This document shows positions 7,137-14,408 of a DNA stretch of 23,037 nucleotides, one piece after another. How positions within the stretch are numbered: the first letter of the stretch is position 1; each line of letters begins with the position of its first letter. The notes beneath the pieces are model-generated. The model searched no databases, was not told where the DNA came from, and saw only the letters and a list, made by a program, of their open reading frames with translations. Source of the stretch: Oscillibacter sp. (GTDB lineage Bacteria > Bacillota > Clostridia > Oscillospirales > Oscillospiraceae); NCBI GenBank assembly GCA_009773995.1, contig VSMY01000028.1, forward strand, positions 1 to 23,037, in the 5' to 3' direction. The position numbers and the translations under genes were made by a program.

Positions 7137-9680
7137 TCAAACCTCCCCGGCAATCTCCGCGCAGAGCGCCTCGTGGGCCCGCAGCAAGGCGGCGTGACGC
7201 TCCCGGATGAAATCCGCGTCGTCCCGCTTCCCCGCCAGCTCCAGCTCCTTGGCCTGGGCGGAGAGCGCCTCCGCCCCAATGGTCAGGGAGGTGCTTTTCA
7301 GCGCGTGGACCTTCACGGCGTAGTCCGTCCAATTGGCGCTTTCATACAGGGCGGCAATCTCCGCCCGTTTTTCCGGTCCCTGGGCGCAGAACATCCGCAG
7401 CATTTCCAGATAAAAGTCCTCGTCCCCCGCGCAGTAGTCCAGGCCCAGCTCCGTGTTGACGCCGGCCTGCGCAAGCCGGTCATAGGAAAGGGCGGGCCCG
7501 CCGGACGCCTCCGGGACCTCTGCCGGGGCCTCCGGTCCGGCCTCGACGGCCGGGGGCTCCGGGGCGTTCCCTGTCGAAGGGGGCTCGGCAGCCACAGGCG
7601 CGCCCCTGCCCGTAGGCCTCTCGCTGTATTGGATGCAGCTCTTGGGCAGAACCTTCCGGAGCACCCGTTCCAGGACGGTGCGCTCGATGGGCTTTGGGAC
7701 AAACTCCGTGAAGCCCTCGCTGCGGAACATCTCCCGTGCTCCGCTGACGGTGTTGGCGGTCAGCGCAATCACCGGCAGGTCCTGATACATGCCGTTTTTA
7801 AGCTCCCGGATTTTTCTTAGCGTCTCCACGCCGTCGAATCCGGGCATCATGTGGTCCAGGAAGACGATGTCATAGGGAACGCTGCCGCACAGCGCCACCG
7901 CCTCCCGGCCGCTCAGGCAGGTGTCCACCTCAATCCCATAGCTTCCCAGAACGCCCTTGGCCACCACGAGGTTCATCTCCTCGTCGTCCACCGCCAAAGC
8001 CCGGACGCCCACGCAGGTGAAGGGCTTGCGGCCCGCGGCCTGATCCTCCGCGAAGCCCCGTTCTCCGACTTCCCCGTTCAGCAGGTTCGCCACGGAAAGC
8101 GCGGAGAAGGGCTTGTGCATAATCGCAAGACGGCTCCCCCGGCTCAGGTTAAACTCCCGCTCCGCGATCACGACGACCCGGACGGTCTCCGCCAGCTCCT
8201 CATAATACGCCGGGTTCTCCAGGTATTCCGACTGCACGAGGAACACATGGGTCAGCTTGTGGCTGCGCTGTACCTTGCGAAGGCCCTCAAAATTATGTAC
8301 CTGATAGCCCCGCGCGCCAAGCCCCAGCACCAGGCTTTGTATCAGGCCGTCGTAGTACTCCCGGACCTCGTCGCAGCTGTACTTTTCCGGCTTAAAATAG
8401 CATGCGATGCAAAGCTGGTCCGGGTGGTTAAGCTCGATGCACGGCCGCTCGTCCGCCACGCCCTGGGGAATCACGATGTGAGCGGACAGGCCCTGCTGCT
8501 CCCCGCTGGCGAAGTGAAGGAAGCCGCCCATGGCGTTCAGAAGCCCCTGGGCGATGGGAAGGCCCAGGCCCAAGCCGCCCGCGAAGCGGCTGCTGCCGGA
8601 ATCCGCCTGATAAAAGACGTCGTACATCTGCGTCAGCTGGGAGTTTGTCATGCCGATGCCGGTGTCCCGGATATCAACGATTAGATTGACGCCATAGCTT
8701 TCCCGGCGGCAGCCTATGCGGACGTTTACGCCGCCCTCCTCCGTAAATTTGATGGAGTTTTCCACCAGGATTTTGAGTACATGGGAGATTTTCTCCGCGT
8801 CTCCCACCAGGGCCGCCGGCATCTTCGGGTCGATGTCAAACACCAGCTCCAGGTGCTGGCGGTTGCTCTGCAGCGCGGTCATGGTGATGACGTCGTTCAG
8901 CACCGAGGTAATCATATATTCTTTTTTGGCAGGAGTCAGCGTGCCCTCCACGATTTCCGTATAGTCCAGCATATTGTTAATCTGGTTGGACAGGCGCTTT
9001 CCCGCCATTTTGATGGAGGACATATCCGCCCGGACATCCGGGGGAAGCTCCTTCCCCAGCGCCACCTCGCTGATTCCGATGACCATGTTGATGGGCGTGC
9101 GGAGCTCGTGGGATACGTTGGACAAAAAAACGGCGTTCTGCTTTCCCGCCGACTCCAGCTCCGCAAAAACCCGGTCATACCACTTCCGCTGCACATTCCG
9201 CCGGTTGACCCAGTACAGCGCCAGCGCCGTCCCTCCAAGGGTCACGACGGCGCCAAGCGCCAGGTGAAACGCGTCCCGGACGTCCATCCGAGGGGAGATG
9301 GTATGGAGAATCAGGCCATGATACGCAAGCGCCAGCGCATACAAGGCCGCCGCGGCGTACAGAATCCACTTCTTGTTCAGCATAAACAGCGCCAGAATCA
9401 GGATGCAGGCCACGGCGGGCAAATCAAAAAGACTGGATTCATGCACACCGAAAAAGAAGAATTCGATAAGCATCAGTCCAGCGCATAAATTTTCATATAG
9501 CGTGTTCGACCCAAGCCTCGCAATGTGCAGAAGCCATACGCCGAAACAGCCGGCCGTCATCAGCGGAAGCGTCCAAAATTCCCACGCCAGAAACAGTGTA
9601 ATCAGTCCCAGCGATCCGCTGAACACGGTCACTATGACAGCCAGCAGCAGATGCCGGCTTGTCTGCTCCTCCGCCCTCAT
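7137..9680 (-). CDS. Membrane hybrid histidine kinase with degenerate receiver, receiver and HPt domain
   Basis: An 847-residue product. Six hydrophobic helices (about 10-35, 38-55, 64-80, 87-103, 106-125, 138-158) are followed by HisKA with H191 (SHELRTP), an ATPase domain (NSIKF near 308, DTGIGM from 339, GGLGLGL 368-374), a degenerate receiver-like segment (about 420-530, lacking an obvious phospho-aspartate but keeping a KPF-like end), a true receiver (VDDEE from 564, D609 in FLDHMMP, K663), a Pro/Ala/Glu-rich linker (about 690-728) and an HPt domain with H792 (VHALKSTS). This is the complete relay layout of ArcB/BarA-type kinases. Its ATG overlaps the TGA of the stand-alone receiver (ATGA), implying translational coupling. 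The kinase-DegV gene starts 41 bp downstream. The signal is unknown; the membrane domain resembles that of the neighbouring kinase in size and layout. Confidence 0.92.
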   Translation of the reverse strand: MRAEEQTSRHLLLAVIVTVFSGSLGLITLFLAWEFWTLPLMTAGCFGVWLLHIARLGSNTLYENLCAGLMLIEFFFFGVHESSLFDLPAVACILILALFMLNKKWILYAAAALYALALAYHGLILHTISPRMDVRDAFHLALGAVVTLGGTALALYWVNRRNVQRKWYDRVFAELESAGKQNAVFLSNVSHELRTPINMVIGISEVALGKELPPDVRADMSSIKMAGKRLSNQINNMLDYTEIVEGTLTPAKKEYMITSVLNDVITMTALQSNRQHLELVFDIDPKMPAALVGDAEKISHVLKILVENSIKFTEEGGVNVRIGCRRESYGVNLIVDIRDTGIGMTNSQLTQMYDVFYQADSGSSRFAGGLGLGLPIAQGLLNAMGGFLHFASGEQQGLSAHIVIPQGVADERPCIELNHPDQLCIACYFKPEKYSCDEVREYYDGLIQSLVLGLGARGYQVHNFEGLRKVQRSHKLTHVFLVQSEYLENPAYYEELAETVRVVVIAEREFNLSRGSRLAIMHKPFSALSVANLLNGEVGERGFAEDQAAGRKPFTCVGVRALAVDDEEMNLVVAKGVLGSYGIEVDTCLSGREAVALCGSVPYDIVFLDHMMPGFDGVETLRKIRELKNGMYQDLPVIALTANTVSGAREMFRSEGFTEFVPKPIERTVLERVLRKVLPKSCIQYSERPTGRGAPVAAEPPSTGNAPEPPAVEAGPEAPAEVPEASGGPALSYDRLAQAGVNTELGLDYCAGDEDFYLEMLRMFCAQGPEKRAEIAALYESANWTDYAVKVHALKSTSLTIGAEALSAQAKELELAGKRDDADFIRERHAALLRAHEALCAEIAGEV

Positions 9681-10039
9681 GCCTTCTCAAACTCCTGCGC
9701 TACCCGTTTGATCAGCTCCTCCGGGCGGTAGGGCTTTTTCAGATAATTCACGGCGCCCAATTTAATCGCGTTCTGGACGTCCTCTTCCAGCCCCGACGCC
9801 GTCAGGAAAATCACCGGGACATCCACAGCGGCTTTTTTCATGCGTTCAAAGGTCTCAATGCCGTTCATTCCCGGCATATCTATATCCAGAAGAACCATGT
9901 CGATCTTCTCATTCTGCACCTTTGCCAGCGCCTGGATTCCGGAGTCCGCCAAAACCACGTCGTACTCCTTCCCAAGGATGATCCTGGTCCTTGCCAGATT
10001 CATGCTGTCGTCGTCAACCACTAAAATACGCTTTTTCAT
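9677..10039 (-). CDS. Stand-alone receiver (CheY-like response regulator)
   Basis: A 120-residue single receiver domain with the acidic cluster D9-D11 (VVDDD), phospho-acceptor D52 (LLDIDMP), T80 and K102 (LKKP). It has no output domain. The ATG at 10039 has GGGAGG about 6 nt upstream. Longer in-frame starts up to 10186 would read back through the promoter and the DegV terminator, so they are rejected. It is the first gene of the operon and overlaps the next kinase by ATGA. Such receivers act as phosphate shuttles or sinks or bind a target protein. The HPt of the neighbouring kinase is its natural phospho-donor or acceptor (inference). Confidence 0.92.
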   Translation of the reverse strand: MKKRILVVDDDSMNLARTRIILGKEYDVVLADSGIQALAKVQNEKIDMVLLDIDMPGMNGIETFERMKKAAVDVPVIFLTASGLEEDVQNAIKLGAVNYLKKPYRPEELIKRVAQEFEKA

Positions 10040-10088
10040 GCAATCGCCTCCCTGTTGTGCTGCTGGGGCATGGGGCCCCACGGGGTCT

Positions 10089-10117
10089 ATTTTAAAGGAA
10101 GCCCGCGGGAAAATCAA
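10089..10117 (-). promoter_or_regulatory. Promoter of the receiver/kinase/kinase-DegV operon
   Basis: Minus strand: TTGATT (10112-10117), a 17-bp spacer, TAAAAT (10089-10094). The predicted start near 10082 gives a leader of about 43 nt before the ATG at 10039. It lies downstream of the DegV terminator. Confidence 0.75.
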
Positions 10118-10152
10118 GCCCGTATTTTCAGCGCCGGAGCGCGGCAGACGCG

Positions 10153-10194
10153 AAAAAAAGGCGGCCGCATGACGCTCTCTCATCATGCGGCCGC
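10153..10194 (-). terminator. Intrinsic terminator after the stand-alone DegV gene
   Basis: A perfect 12-bp stem pairs 10161-10172 (gcggccgcatga) with 10183-10194. It is followed on the minus strand by seven T (10153-10159). The hairpin begins about 60 bp beyond the DegV stop codon and separates that gene from the phosphorelay operon. Confidence 0.88.
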
Positions 10195-10256
10195 TCCCCG
10201 CCGGGAAAACTTCTTTATCGGGCCTCCCCGGAAAACCCGCCGTTCCTAATTCCCAA

Positions 10257-11096
10257 TCATTTCCGCAGGAGAATCAGTCCCAACGTATTCGGACCGCAGT
10301 GGCAGAAGATGGTGCAGCCCGCCTTGGCCTCCAGAATCTCGCCAAAGCGCCCGTCCTCCCGGAGGATCTCCCGGGCAATGCCCGCCAACTCGTCCCCCGG
10401 ACAGGTATCCACCAGGAAAACGCGGTTGAAATCCAGGTCCGTCCGGTCTTTCAGGCGTTCACGGACGTAGTCCGCCACCACCTTGGCGATGTTTCCCCGG
10501 TACTTTTTGGTCACGGACATTTTGCCGCCAATGACCTCCACGCAGGGGTGGAGCTTCAGCAGATTCGCCCCCAGGGCAGTAACGGCGGAGCAGCGCCCGC
10601 CCTTCTTCATATAGTCCAGCCGGTCCAGGACAAAGCTGGTCTCCAGCCTGGGAACCATGTTCTCCAGGAGGTCCAGGATTTCAGCCACGGACTTCCCCGC
10701 CCGGGCGGCGTCGGCGGCGGCCAGGACCATCATGCCGTGGCCTACGGTCAGGTTTCCGGAATCTACCACGTAGACCTCCGGCACCTCCTCCGCCGCCAGC
10801 TTGGCGTTTTGGTGGCAGCAGGAGAAGCCGCTGCCGATATTGAGGTGGATGACGGCGTCGTATTTTTCCATCAGCGCCCGGAAGGCGTCCTCATAATCCG
10901 ACACGTTGACGGCGTTGGTGGTGGTGATTTCTCCTCCCGCGTCCACATGGGACGCAATGTCCGCCGTGCGGATGTCCACCCCGTCGTGATAGAGCTTTCC
11001 CGCCTTGACGATGCCCAGGGGAAAAACGGTGATGCCGTATTGCTCCAGCAGCCGCTCCGGCAGGTCGCAGGTGCTGTCGGTGGTAATCTTAATCAT
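10257..11096 (-). CDS. Stand-alone DegV family protein (FakB-like fatty-acid-binding)
   Basis: A 279-residue protein of normal family length. DegV landmarks in order are TTDSTCDLP (residues 5-13), TTTNAVN in the ligand-loop region, IGSGFS, VVDSGNLTVGHG, MKKGGRC, HPCVEVIGGKM and CHCGPNTLGL near the C-terminus. The histidine expected to hold the fatty-acid carboxylate is kept (CHCGPN). Family members bind a fatty acid in a buried pocket and, with the kinase FakA, deliver acyl-phosphate to phospholipid synthesis; clostridial genomes often carry several with unassigned ligands. AAGGAG lies 7 nt before the ATG. The gene is monocistronic with its own terminator, directly upstream of the operon carrying the kinase-DegV fusion. 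No FakA-like gene is in view. Confidence 0.92.
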   Translation of the reverse strand: MIKITTDSTCDLPERLLEQYGITVFPLGIVKAGKLYHDGVDIRTADIASHVDAGGEITTTNAVNVSDYEDAFRALMEKYDAVIHLNIGSGFSCCHQNAKLAAEEVPEVYVVDSGNLTVGHGMMVLAAADAARAGKSVAEILDLLENMVPRLETSFVLDRLDYMKKGGRCSAVTALGANLLKLHPCVEVIGGKMSVTKKYRGNIAKVVADYVRERLKDRTDLDFNRVFLVDTCPGDELAGIAREILREDGRFGEILEAKAGCTIFCHCGPNTLGLILLRK

Positions 11097-11146
11097 AAAA
11101 GGGCTCCTTCCAGGTTCGGGGCGGGCTCGCCCACGGACCGCGTCCT

Positions 11147-11177
11147 ATTTTAAATTCCCGCGCAGCCGCCGCGGCAA
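11147..11177 (-). promoter_or_regulatory. Possible promoter of the DegV gene
   Basis: Minus strand TAAAAT (11147-11152) lies in the same ten-base context (TTTAAAATAG) as the -10 of the next operon. The best -35, TTGCCG (11172-11177), needs a long 19-bp spacer, so the call is weak. Confidence 0.35.
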
Positions 11178-11225
11178 ATGCGAACTGCCCGCGCCGCAAG
11201 CGGAAAACGCCGTAGTTATTCTATC

Positions 11226-11247
11226 ATGGATTTTCAGGAAAATCCAT
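11226..11247. repeat. 9-bp inverted repeat upstream of the DegV gene
   Basis: ATGGATTTT (11226-11234) and AAAATCCAT (11239-11247) pair perfectly around CAGG. No T-run follows on either strand, so it is not an intrinsic terminator. It may be an operator for DegV, about 130 bp before its ATG. Confidence 0.4.
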
Positions 11248-11319
11248 AGTAGGAAGCGGCAAAATTGACGGAGCCGGAAAACCGCCGTATGACTCACCAG
11301 TACACTCCCGGCGGACATC

Positions 11320-11364
11320 GGAGGAGCGGCATCAGCAGTAACTGCTGAGAAAAGGAGCTCCTCC
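11320..11364. repeat. Nested inverted repeats after the catabolic operon
   Basis: Outer arms GGAGGAGC (11320-11327) and GCTCCTCC (11357-11364) enclose inner arms TCAGCAG (11332-11338) and CTGCTGA (11342-11348). The structure begins 29 bp past the stop of the last operon gene. No U-run follows on the minus strand, so it may be a processing or mRNA-protecting end, or a non-canonical terminator. The rest of the 296-bp gap at 11097-11392 shows no gene. Confidence 0.45.
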
Positions 11365-11392
11365 AAACAGCAGCGCTCTTAAGCGCGTTCCC

Positions 11393-12325
11393 TTATTTCG
11401 GCATGGTCCACTCCCGCACGCCCTCGAAATACGGCGACTGCTTCCGGCGGCGAAAATCCGCCTCGTCCTTCCGGGACCAATTGTACAGGCCCTGACCGGC
11501 CCGGCGCCCCGTCTTTCCACCGGCGATTCCCTCCAAGGTTGTCCTTTGAACCTCCTTAGCGCCGCACAAATCGGGATAGACGTTTTCCGCTATGGCCCGT
11601 TCCAGCTGGAATCCTACGTCGTCATAATATTCCAGAAGGCCGATGGAGGCGTAACGCATTCCCATAGCGTATTTCACCGCCCGGTCAATGTCGGCGGCGG
11701 AGGCCACGCCCTCCTCCAGAAGAAAAATGGACTCCCGAAACAACGCCTGGGCCAGGCGGTTTACCAAAAAGCCCGGAACGCTGCGGTTCAGCACGACCAC
11801 CTGGCGGTGGAGCAGCCGCAGCAATTCCGACGCGCGGTCCAAAGCCCGGCTGGAAGTCCGGCCATGGCACACCAGTTCCACCAGGGGCAGCAGGTGAACC
11901 GGCTGAAAGGGGTGCGCAATCAGCAAATTTTCCGGACGCTCCGCCAGGGCGGCCAGCCTCTCCGCGTCGATGGAGGACGAGCAGGAGGCGATGACCGCTT
12001 CCGGGGCGGCATAGCGCGCGACGGCGCGGAAGACCTGGCGCTTGCTCTCCAGGTCCTCCGCTACGGCCTCAAATATAAAGGTCTTCCCCGCTAAATCTGC
12101 CGGGTCCCTCGTGAGGGTCAGCAGGGACATTGCCGCCCGCTTATTCGCCGGAGAGGCAAGGCCCTCTTCTATGAGGTCGTCCCAGTTTTGGCCGATGGCG
12201 CTCCGGCAGCGCTCCAGGCCCGCTTGAGAGCGTCCCACCAACAGGCAGGGCAGCCCGTGGCCGATGATCAAAGTTGCCTGCCCGGACCCGATGGTTCCGG
12301 CGCCGTATACCGCGATATGCTCCAT
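11393..12325 (-). CDS. 3-hydroxyacyl-CoA dehydrogenase family enzyme (L-gulonate/hydroxy-acid 3-dehydrogenase-like)
   Basis: A 310-residue NAD-dependent dehydrogenase. The Rossmann motif GAGTIGSG spans 8-15. The 3-hydroxyacyl-CoA dehydrogenase catalytic set is present: S116-S117 in the SCSSS loop, H138 in AHPFQP, E150 in PLVELV and N189 in FLVNR. The form HPFxPxxLxPLVE is typical of the L-gulonate 3-dehydrogenase/carnitine dehydrogenase branch rather than the fatty-acid beta-oxidation branch. That suggests oxidation of a free 3-hydroxy acid to a 3-oxo acid. It is the last gene of the operon, 17 bp after the kinase gene, with GGGAG 8 nt before its ATG. A 3-oxo acid would be the substrate of the OtnK-type kinase next door. 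The substrate is inferred from context only. Confidence 0.87.
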   Translation of the reverse strand: MEHIAVYGAGTIGSGQATLIIGHGLPCLLVGRSQAGLERCRSAIGQNWDDLIEEGLASPANKRAAMSLLTLTRDPADLAGKTFIFEAVAEDLESKRQVFRAVARYAAPEAVIASCSSSIDAERLAALAERPENLLIAHPFQPVHLLPLVELVCHGRTSSRALDRASELLRLLHRQVVVLNRSVPGFLVNRLAQALFRESIFLLEEGVASAADIDRAVKYAMGMRYASIGLLEYYDDVGFQLERAIAENVYPDLCGAKEVQRTTLEGIAGGKTGRRAGQGLYNWSRKDEADFRRRKQSPYFEGVREWTMPK

Positions 12326-12342
12326 ATATAAGTTCTCCCATT

Positions 12343-13593
12343 TCAGATTGGCCCGTCCGCCAGAGCCCTCAAAAAGAAATCCTCATCTCCGAAGTTCCCG
12401 GATTTCAGCGCCAGGCAGAGCTCGGGCCGGTCCACCGGCCACAGCTCCGGAACGCCGGGAGCGGCATCCTCTCCGATTCGGAACGCACAGGCGCCCAAGG
12501 CCCGGATGACGGCTCCGGAGGTCTCGCCTCCGGCCACGACGATCCGGCGGAATCCCGCTTCACGTCCATAGACGGCCAGCCGCCCCATCAAGGGCTCCAG
12601 CAGGTCGGAGACCGCCTTCGCGCCCCGGCGCTGGGAATGCCGCACCTGGTCGGGAGCGGCCGTGGAATAGAGCAGGAGATCGCCGTCGGCGGTCTGGATC
12701 GCCCGGCGAAGCGCCTCTTCTGTCTGCAGGCCCTGGAGCAGCTTATCCGGTTCCATTCGCACCGCCGCCTTTCCGCCGGCAAGATAGGCGTCGACCTGAC
12801 GCCGCGTCATTGCGGAGCAGCTTCCCGCCAGCAGCAGCCTGGGCAGTCCCGGACTGGCGGGCCGGGGCGGTCCCTCCGCCCGGCTCCCTCCAAGCCGCCG
12901 CCCCAGATGCTCCAGCAGCCCGGAGCCCCCGGTCAGCAGGGGGAGCCCTCCAAAGGTTCGGGCGATTCTCTCCCCGTCCCCGTCCGTCTCATAGGAGGGC
13001 ACGAGGGTAAACCGGGGATATTCGGCCAGCGCCGCCGCCAGAGCGCCGTCCCAGGTCTCCGGTCCTCCCAGGACAAGGCAGGGGCAGCGGCTCTGCGGTT
13101 TCATCAGCGCGGGGATCTCAGAGCCGGTCATGGGATTGACAGGGTGGTCCCTCATGGGACTTTCCCCCAGGGGAACGCCGTCGACATACAAAATGCCGTC
13201 GCGCACGGTTCGCCCGTTGACCGGCAGAGAGGGGCAAAGCAGGGTATACCGGCTCTCCGTCAGCTCCATCAGCGCGTCCGTTACCGGGCCGATATTTCCC
13301 TGCGGCGTGGAGTCGAAGGTGGAGCAGTATTTGAAATACAGCTGCCCCGCGCCCAGGGCCAGGAGCTCCCTCGCCGCCGCCAGGGTTTGCGAGACCGCCT
13401 CCGCCGCCGGAATGGAGCGGGACTTCAGCGCGACAACGACGGCCTCCGCCTGAAGCGTTTTCAGGATGCCCAGCCCTTCGGCTCCGTCTACCAGGACCGT
13501 TTGCAGTCCCGCCTTACGGAGGAAGGAGGCCGCGTCGCTTCCGCCGGTAAAGTCGTCCGCGATGCAGCCGATTCGCAGTCCATGCGCGTTCAT
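12343..13593 (-). CDS. otnK: Four-carbon acid sugar kinase, DUF1537 family (3-oxo-tetronate 4-kinase OtnK-like)
   Basis: A 416-residue DUF1537 kinase with both domains. The N-terminal substrate domain has ADDFTGGSD (12-20) and KYCSTFDSTPQGNIGP (88-103), the strongest signature for OtnK-type members. The C-terminal nucleotide-binding domain has the glycine-rich VAGGETSGAV (353-362) and LKSGNFG (396-402). OtnK phosphorylates the 4-hydroxyl of 3-oxo-tetronates (from threonate or erythronate) with ATP; DUF1537 relatives use other four-carbon acids. The start overlaps the stop of the upstream isomerase gene (ATGA). The kinase sits between an isomerase and a dehydrogenase as in tetronate pathways, but its usual partner decarboxylase OtnC is missing from the operon. 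The exact sugar acid cannot be read from sequence. Confidence 0.9.
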   Translation of the reverse strand: MNAHGLRIGCIADDFTGGSDAASFLRKAGLQTVLVDGAEGLGILKTLQAEAVVVALKSRSIPAAEAVSQTLAAARELLALGAGQLYFKYCSTFDSTPQGNIGPVTDALMELTESRYTLLCPSLPVNGRTVRDGILYVDGVPLGESPMRDHPVNPMTGSEIPALMKPQSRCPCLVLGGPETWDGALAAALAEYPRFTLVPSYETDGDGERIARTFGGLPLLTGGSGLLEHLGRRLGGSRAEGPPRPASPGLPRLLLAGSCSAMTRRQVDAYLAGGKAAVRMEPDKLLQGLQTEEALRRAIQTADGDLLLYSTAAPDQVRHSQRRGAKAVSDLLEPLMGRLAVYGREAGFRRIVVAGGETSGAVIRALGACAFRIGEDAAPGVPELWPVDRPELCLALKSGNFGDEDFFLRALADGPI

Positions 13594-14384
13594 AACGCCC
13601 CTCCTCTTCCCTGGTCGGCCAAACGCAGCATGCGCAGAGTCTCCGCGCCCTGTTTCAGGAAATCCTCCGTCTGCGCCTCCACGCTCATCGTTTTATCGTA
13701 CCCAACTTGCTTCAGGGCGTCAAGCAGCGCCCGGTAGTAGTCCAGCGCCTCCATTGCGGGATAGCTCCGCTCCAAATGAGGGCCGCATCCGCTGATATGG
13801 GTGTGAAGTATCCGCGATTCAAAGCCCCGGAAGTCGCAGACTTCCTCCCCCGCCAAGGACCTGTGGTAAAAGTCCACAACCAGTCCCAGGTTTGCGCGGC
13901 CCGCTCCACAAATAAGCTCCAGGACTTTTGCTGTGGAAACGCCGTACTCGCAGGCGTGGGGATTCAGCTGCTCCAACGCGATTTGTATGCCATAGGGCTC
14001 CGCCGCCTCCGCCGTGCGCGCAAGAAAGCGGAGGCATTGGCGGTCGGCCAGTTCACGGTCAAAGCCCGGCGGCAATCGGCGGGCTTTCGGCGAACCGACG
14101 CCGATGGTCCGCACCCCCAGGGCCGCCGCGCGGGCGCAGAGGCGCTTTGCATACGCCTGAATGCGGGCCTCGTCAAAGCGCTCCCCCACGATGGAGGGCT
14201 CCGCGTCACAATAGCGGTTCAAAGACAGGCAGGGAATCCTCCCGGCACGAACCCGCCCGGCCGTTTGGCAAAAGGCATCTTCCGATAAAGAAGCGATTTC
14301 CGCCCCGGAAAACTCCACATAGTCAAAGCCAAGCTTCTCCGCCGCCGGGAGCTCCGCGCATGAAATGCAGCACCCGAAACGCAT
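13590..14384 (-). CDS. Sugar phosphate isomerase/epimerase (xylose-isomerase-like TIM barrel)
   Basis: A 264-residue AP-endonuclease-2-type TIM barrel. The expected metal tetrad is visible: E138 (LEQLNP), D171 (VDFYH), H196 (HTHISG) and E236 (SVEA). Family members isomerise or epimerise keto sugars and keto acids using a divalent metal. In tetronate pathways a different fold (OtnI, Hyi-like) converts 2-oxo- to 3-oxo-tetronate, and this enzyme could fill that step here (inference). AAGGAGG lies 9 nt before the ATG, and the last codons overlap the kinase start by ATGA. Hydroxypyruvate isomerase or a 3-dehydro-sugar epimerase are alternatives. Confidence 0.85.
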   Translation of the reverse strand: MRFGCCISCAELPAAEKLGFDYVEFSGAEIASLSEDAFCQTAGRVRAGRIPCLSLNRYCDAEPSIVGERFDEARIQAYAKRLCARAAALGVRTIGVGSPKARRLPPGFDRELADRQCLRFLARTAEAAEPYGIQIALEQLNPHACEYGVSTAKVLELICGAGRANLGLVVDFYHRSLAGEEVCDFRGFESRILHTHISGCGPHLERSYPAMEALDYYRALLDALKQVGYDKTMSVEAQTEDFLKQGAETLRMLRLADQGRGGAL

Positions 14385-14408
14385 GGAACAGCGCCTCCTT
14401 TCCGAACG

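Noticed and set aside
10040..10186. N-terminal extension of the stand-alone receiver
   Set aside because: The extension would be translated from the promoter and the DegV terminator hairpin, and it does not resemble a receiver N-terminus.
4384..11096. A complete fatty acid kinase (FakA plus FakB) locus
   Set aside because: Two DegV domains are present, but no DAK-type kinase (FakA) gene was found on either strand in the window.
12274..13737. A 487-codon open frame on the plus strand opposite the OtnK-like kinase gene
   Set aside because: It is a GC-rich mirror of a well-supported DUF1537 gene. Its product is Arg/Gly/Gln-rich with no recognisable domain.
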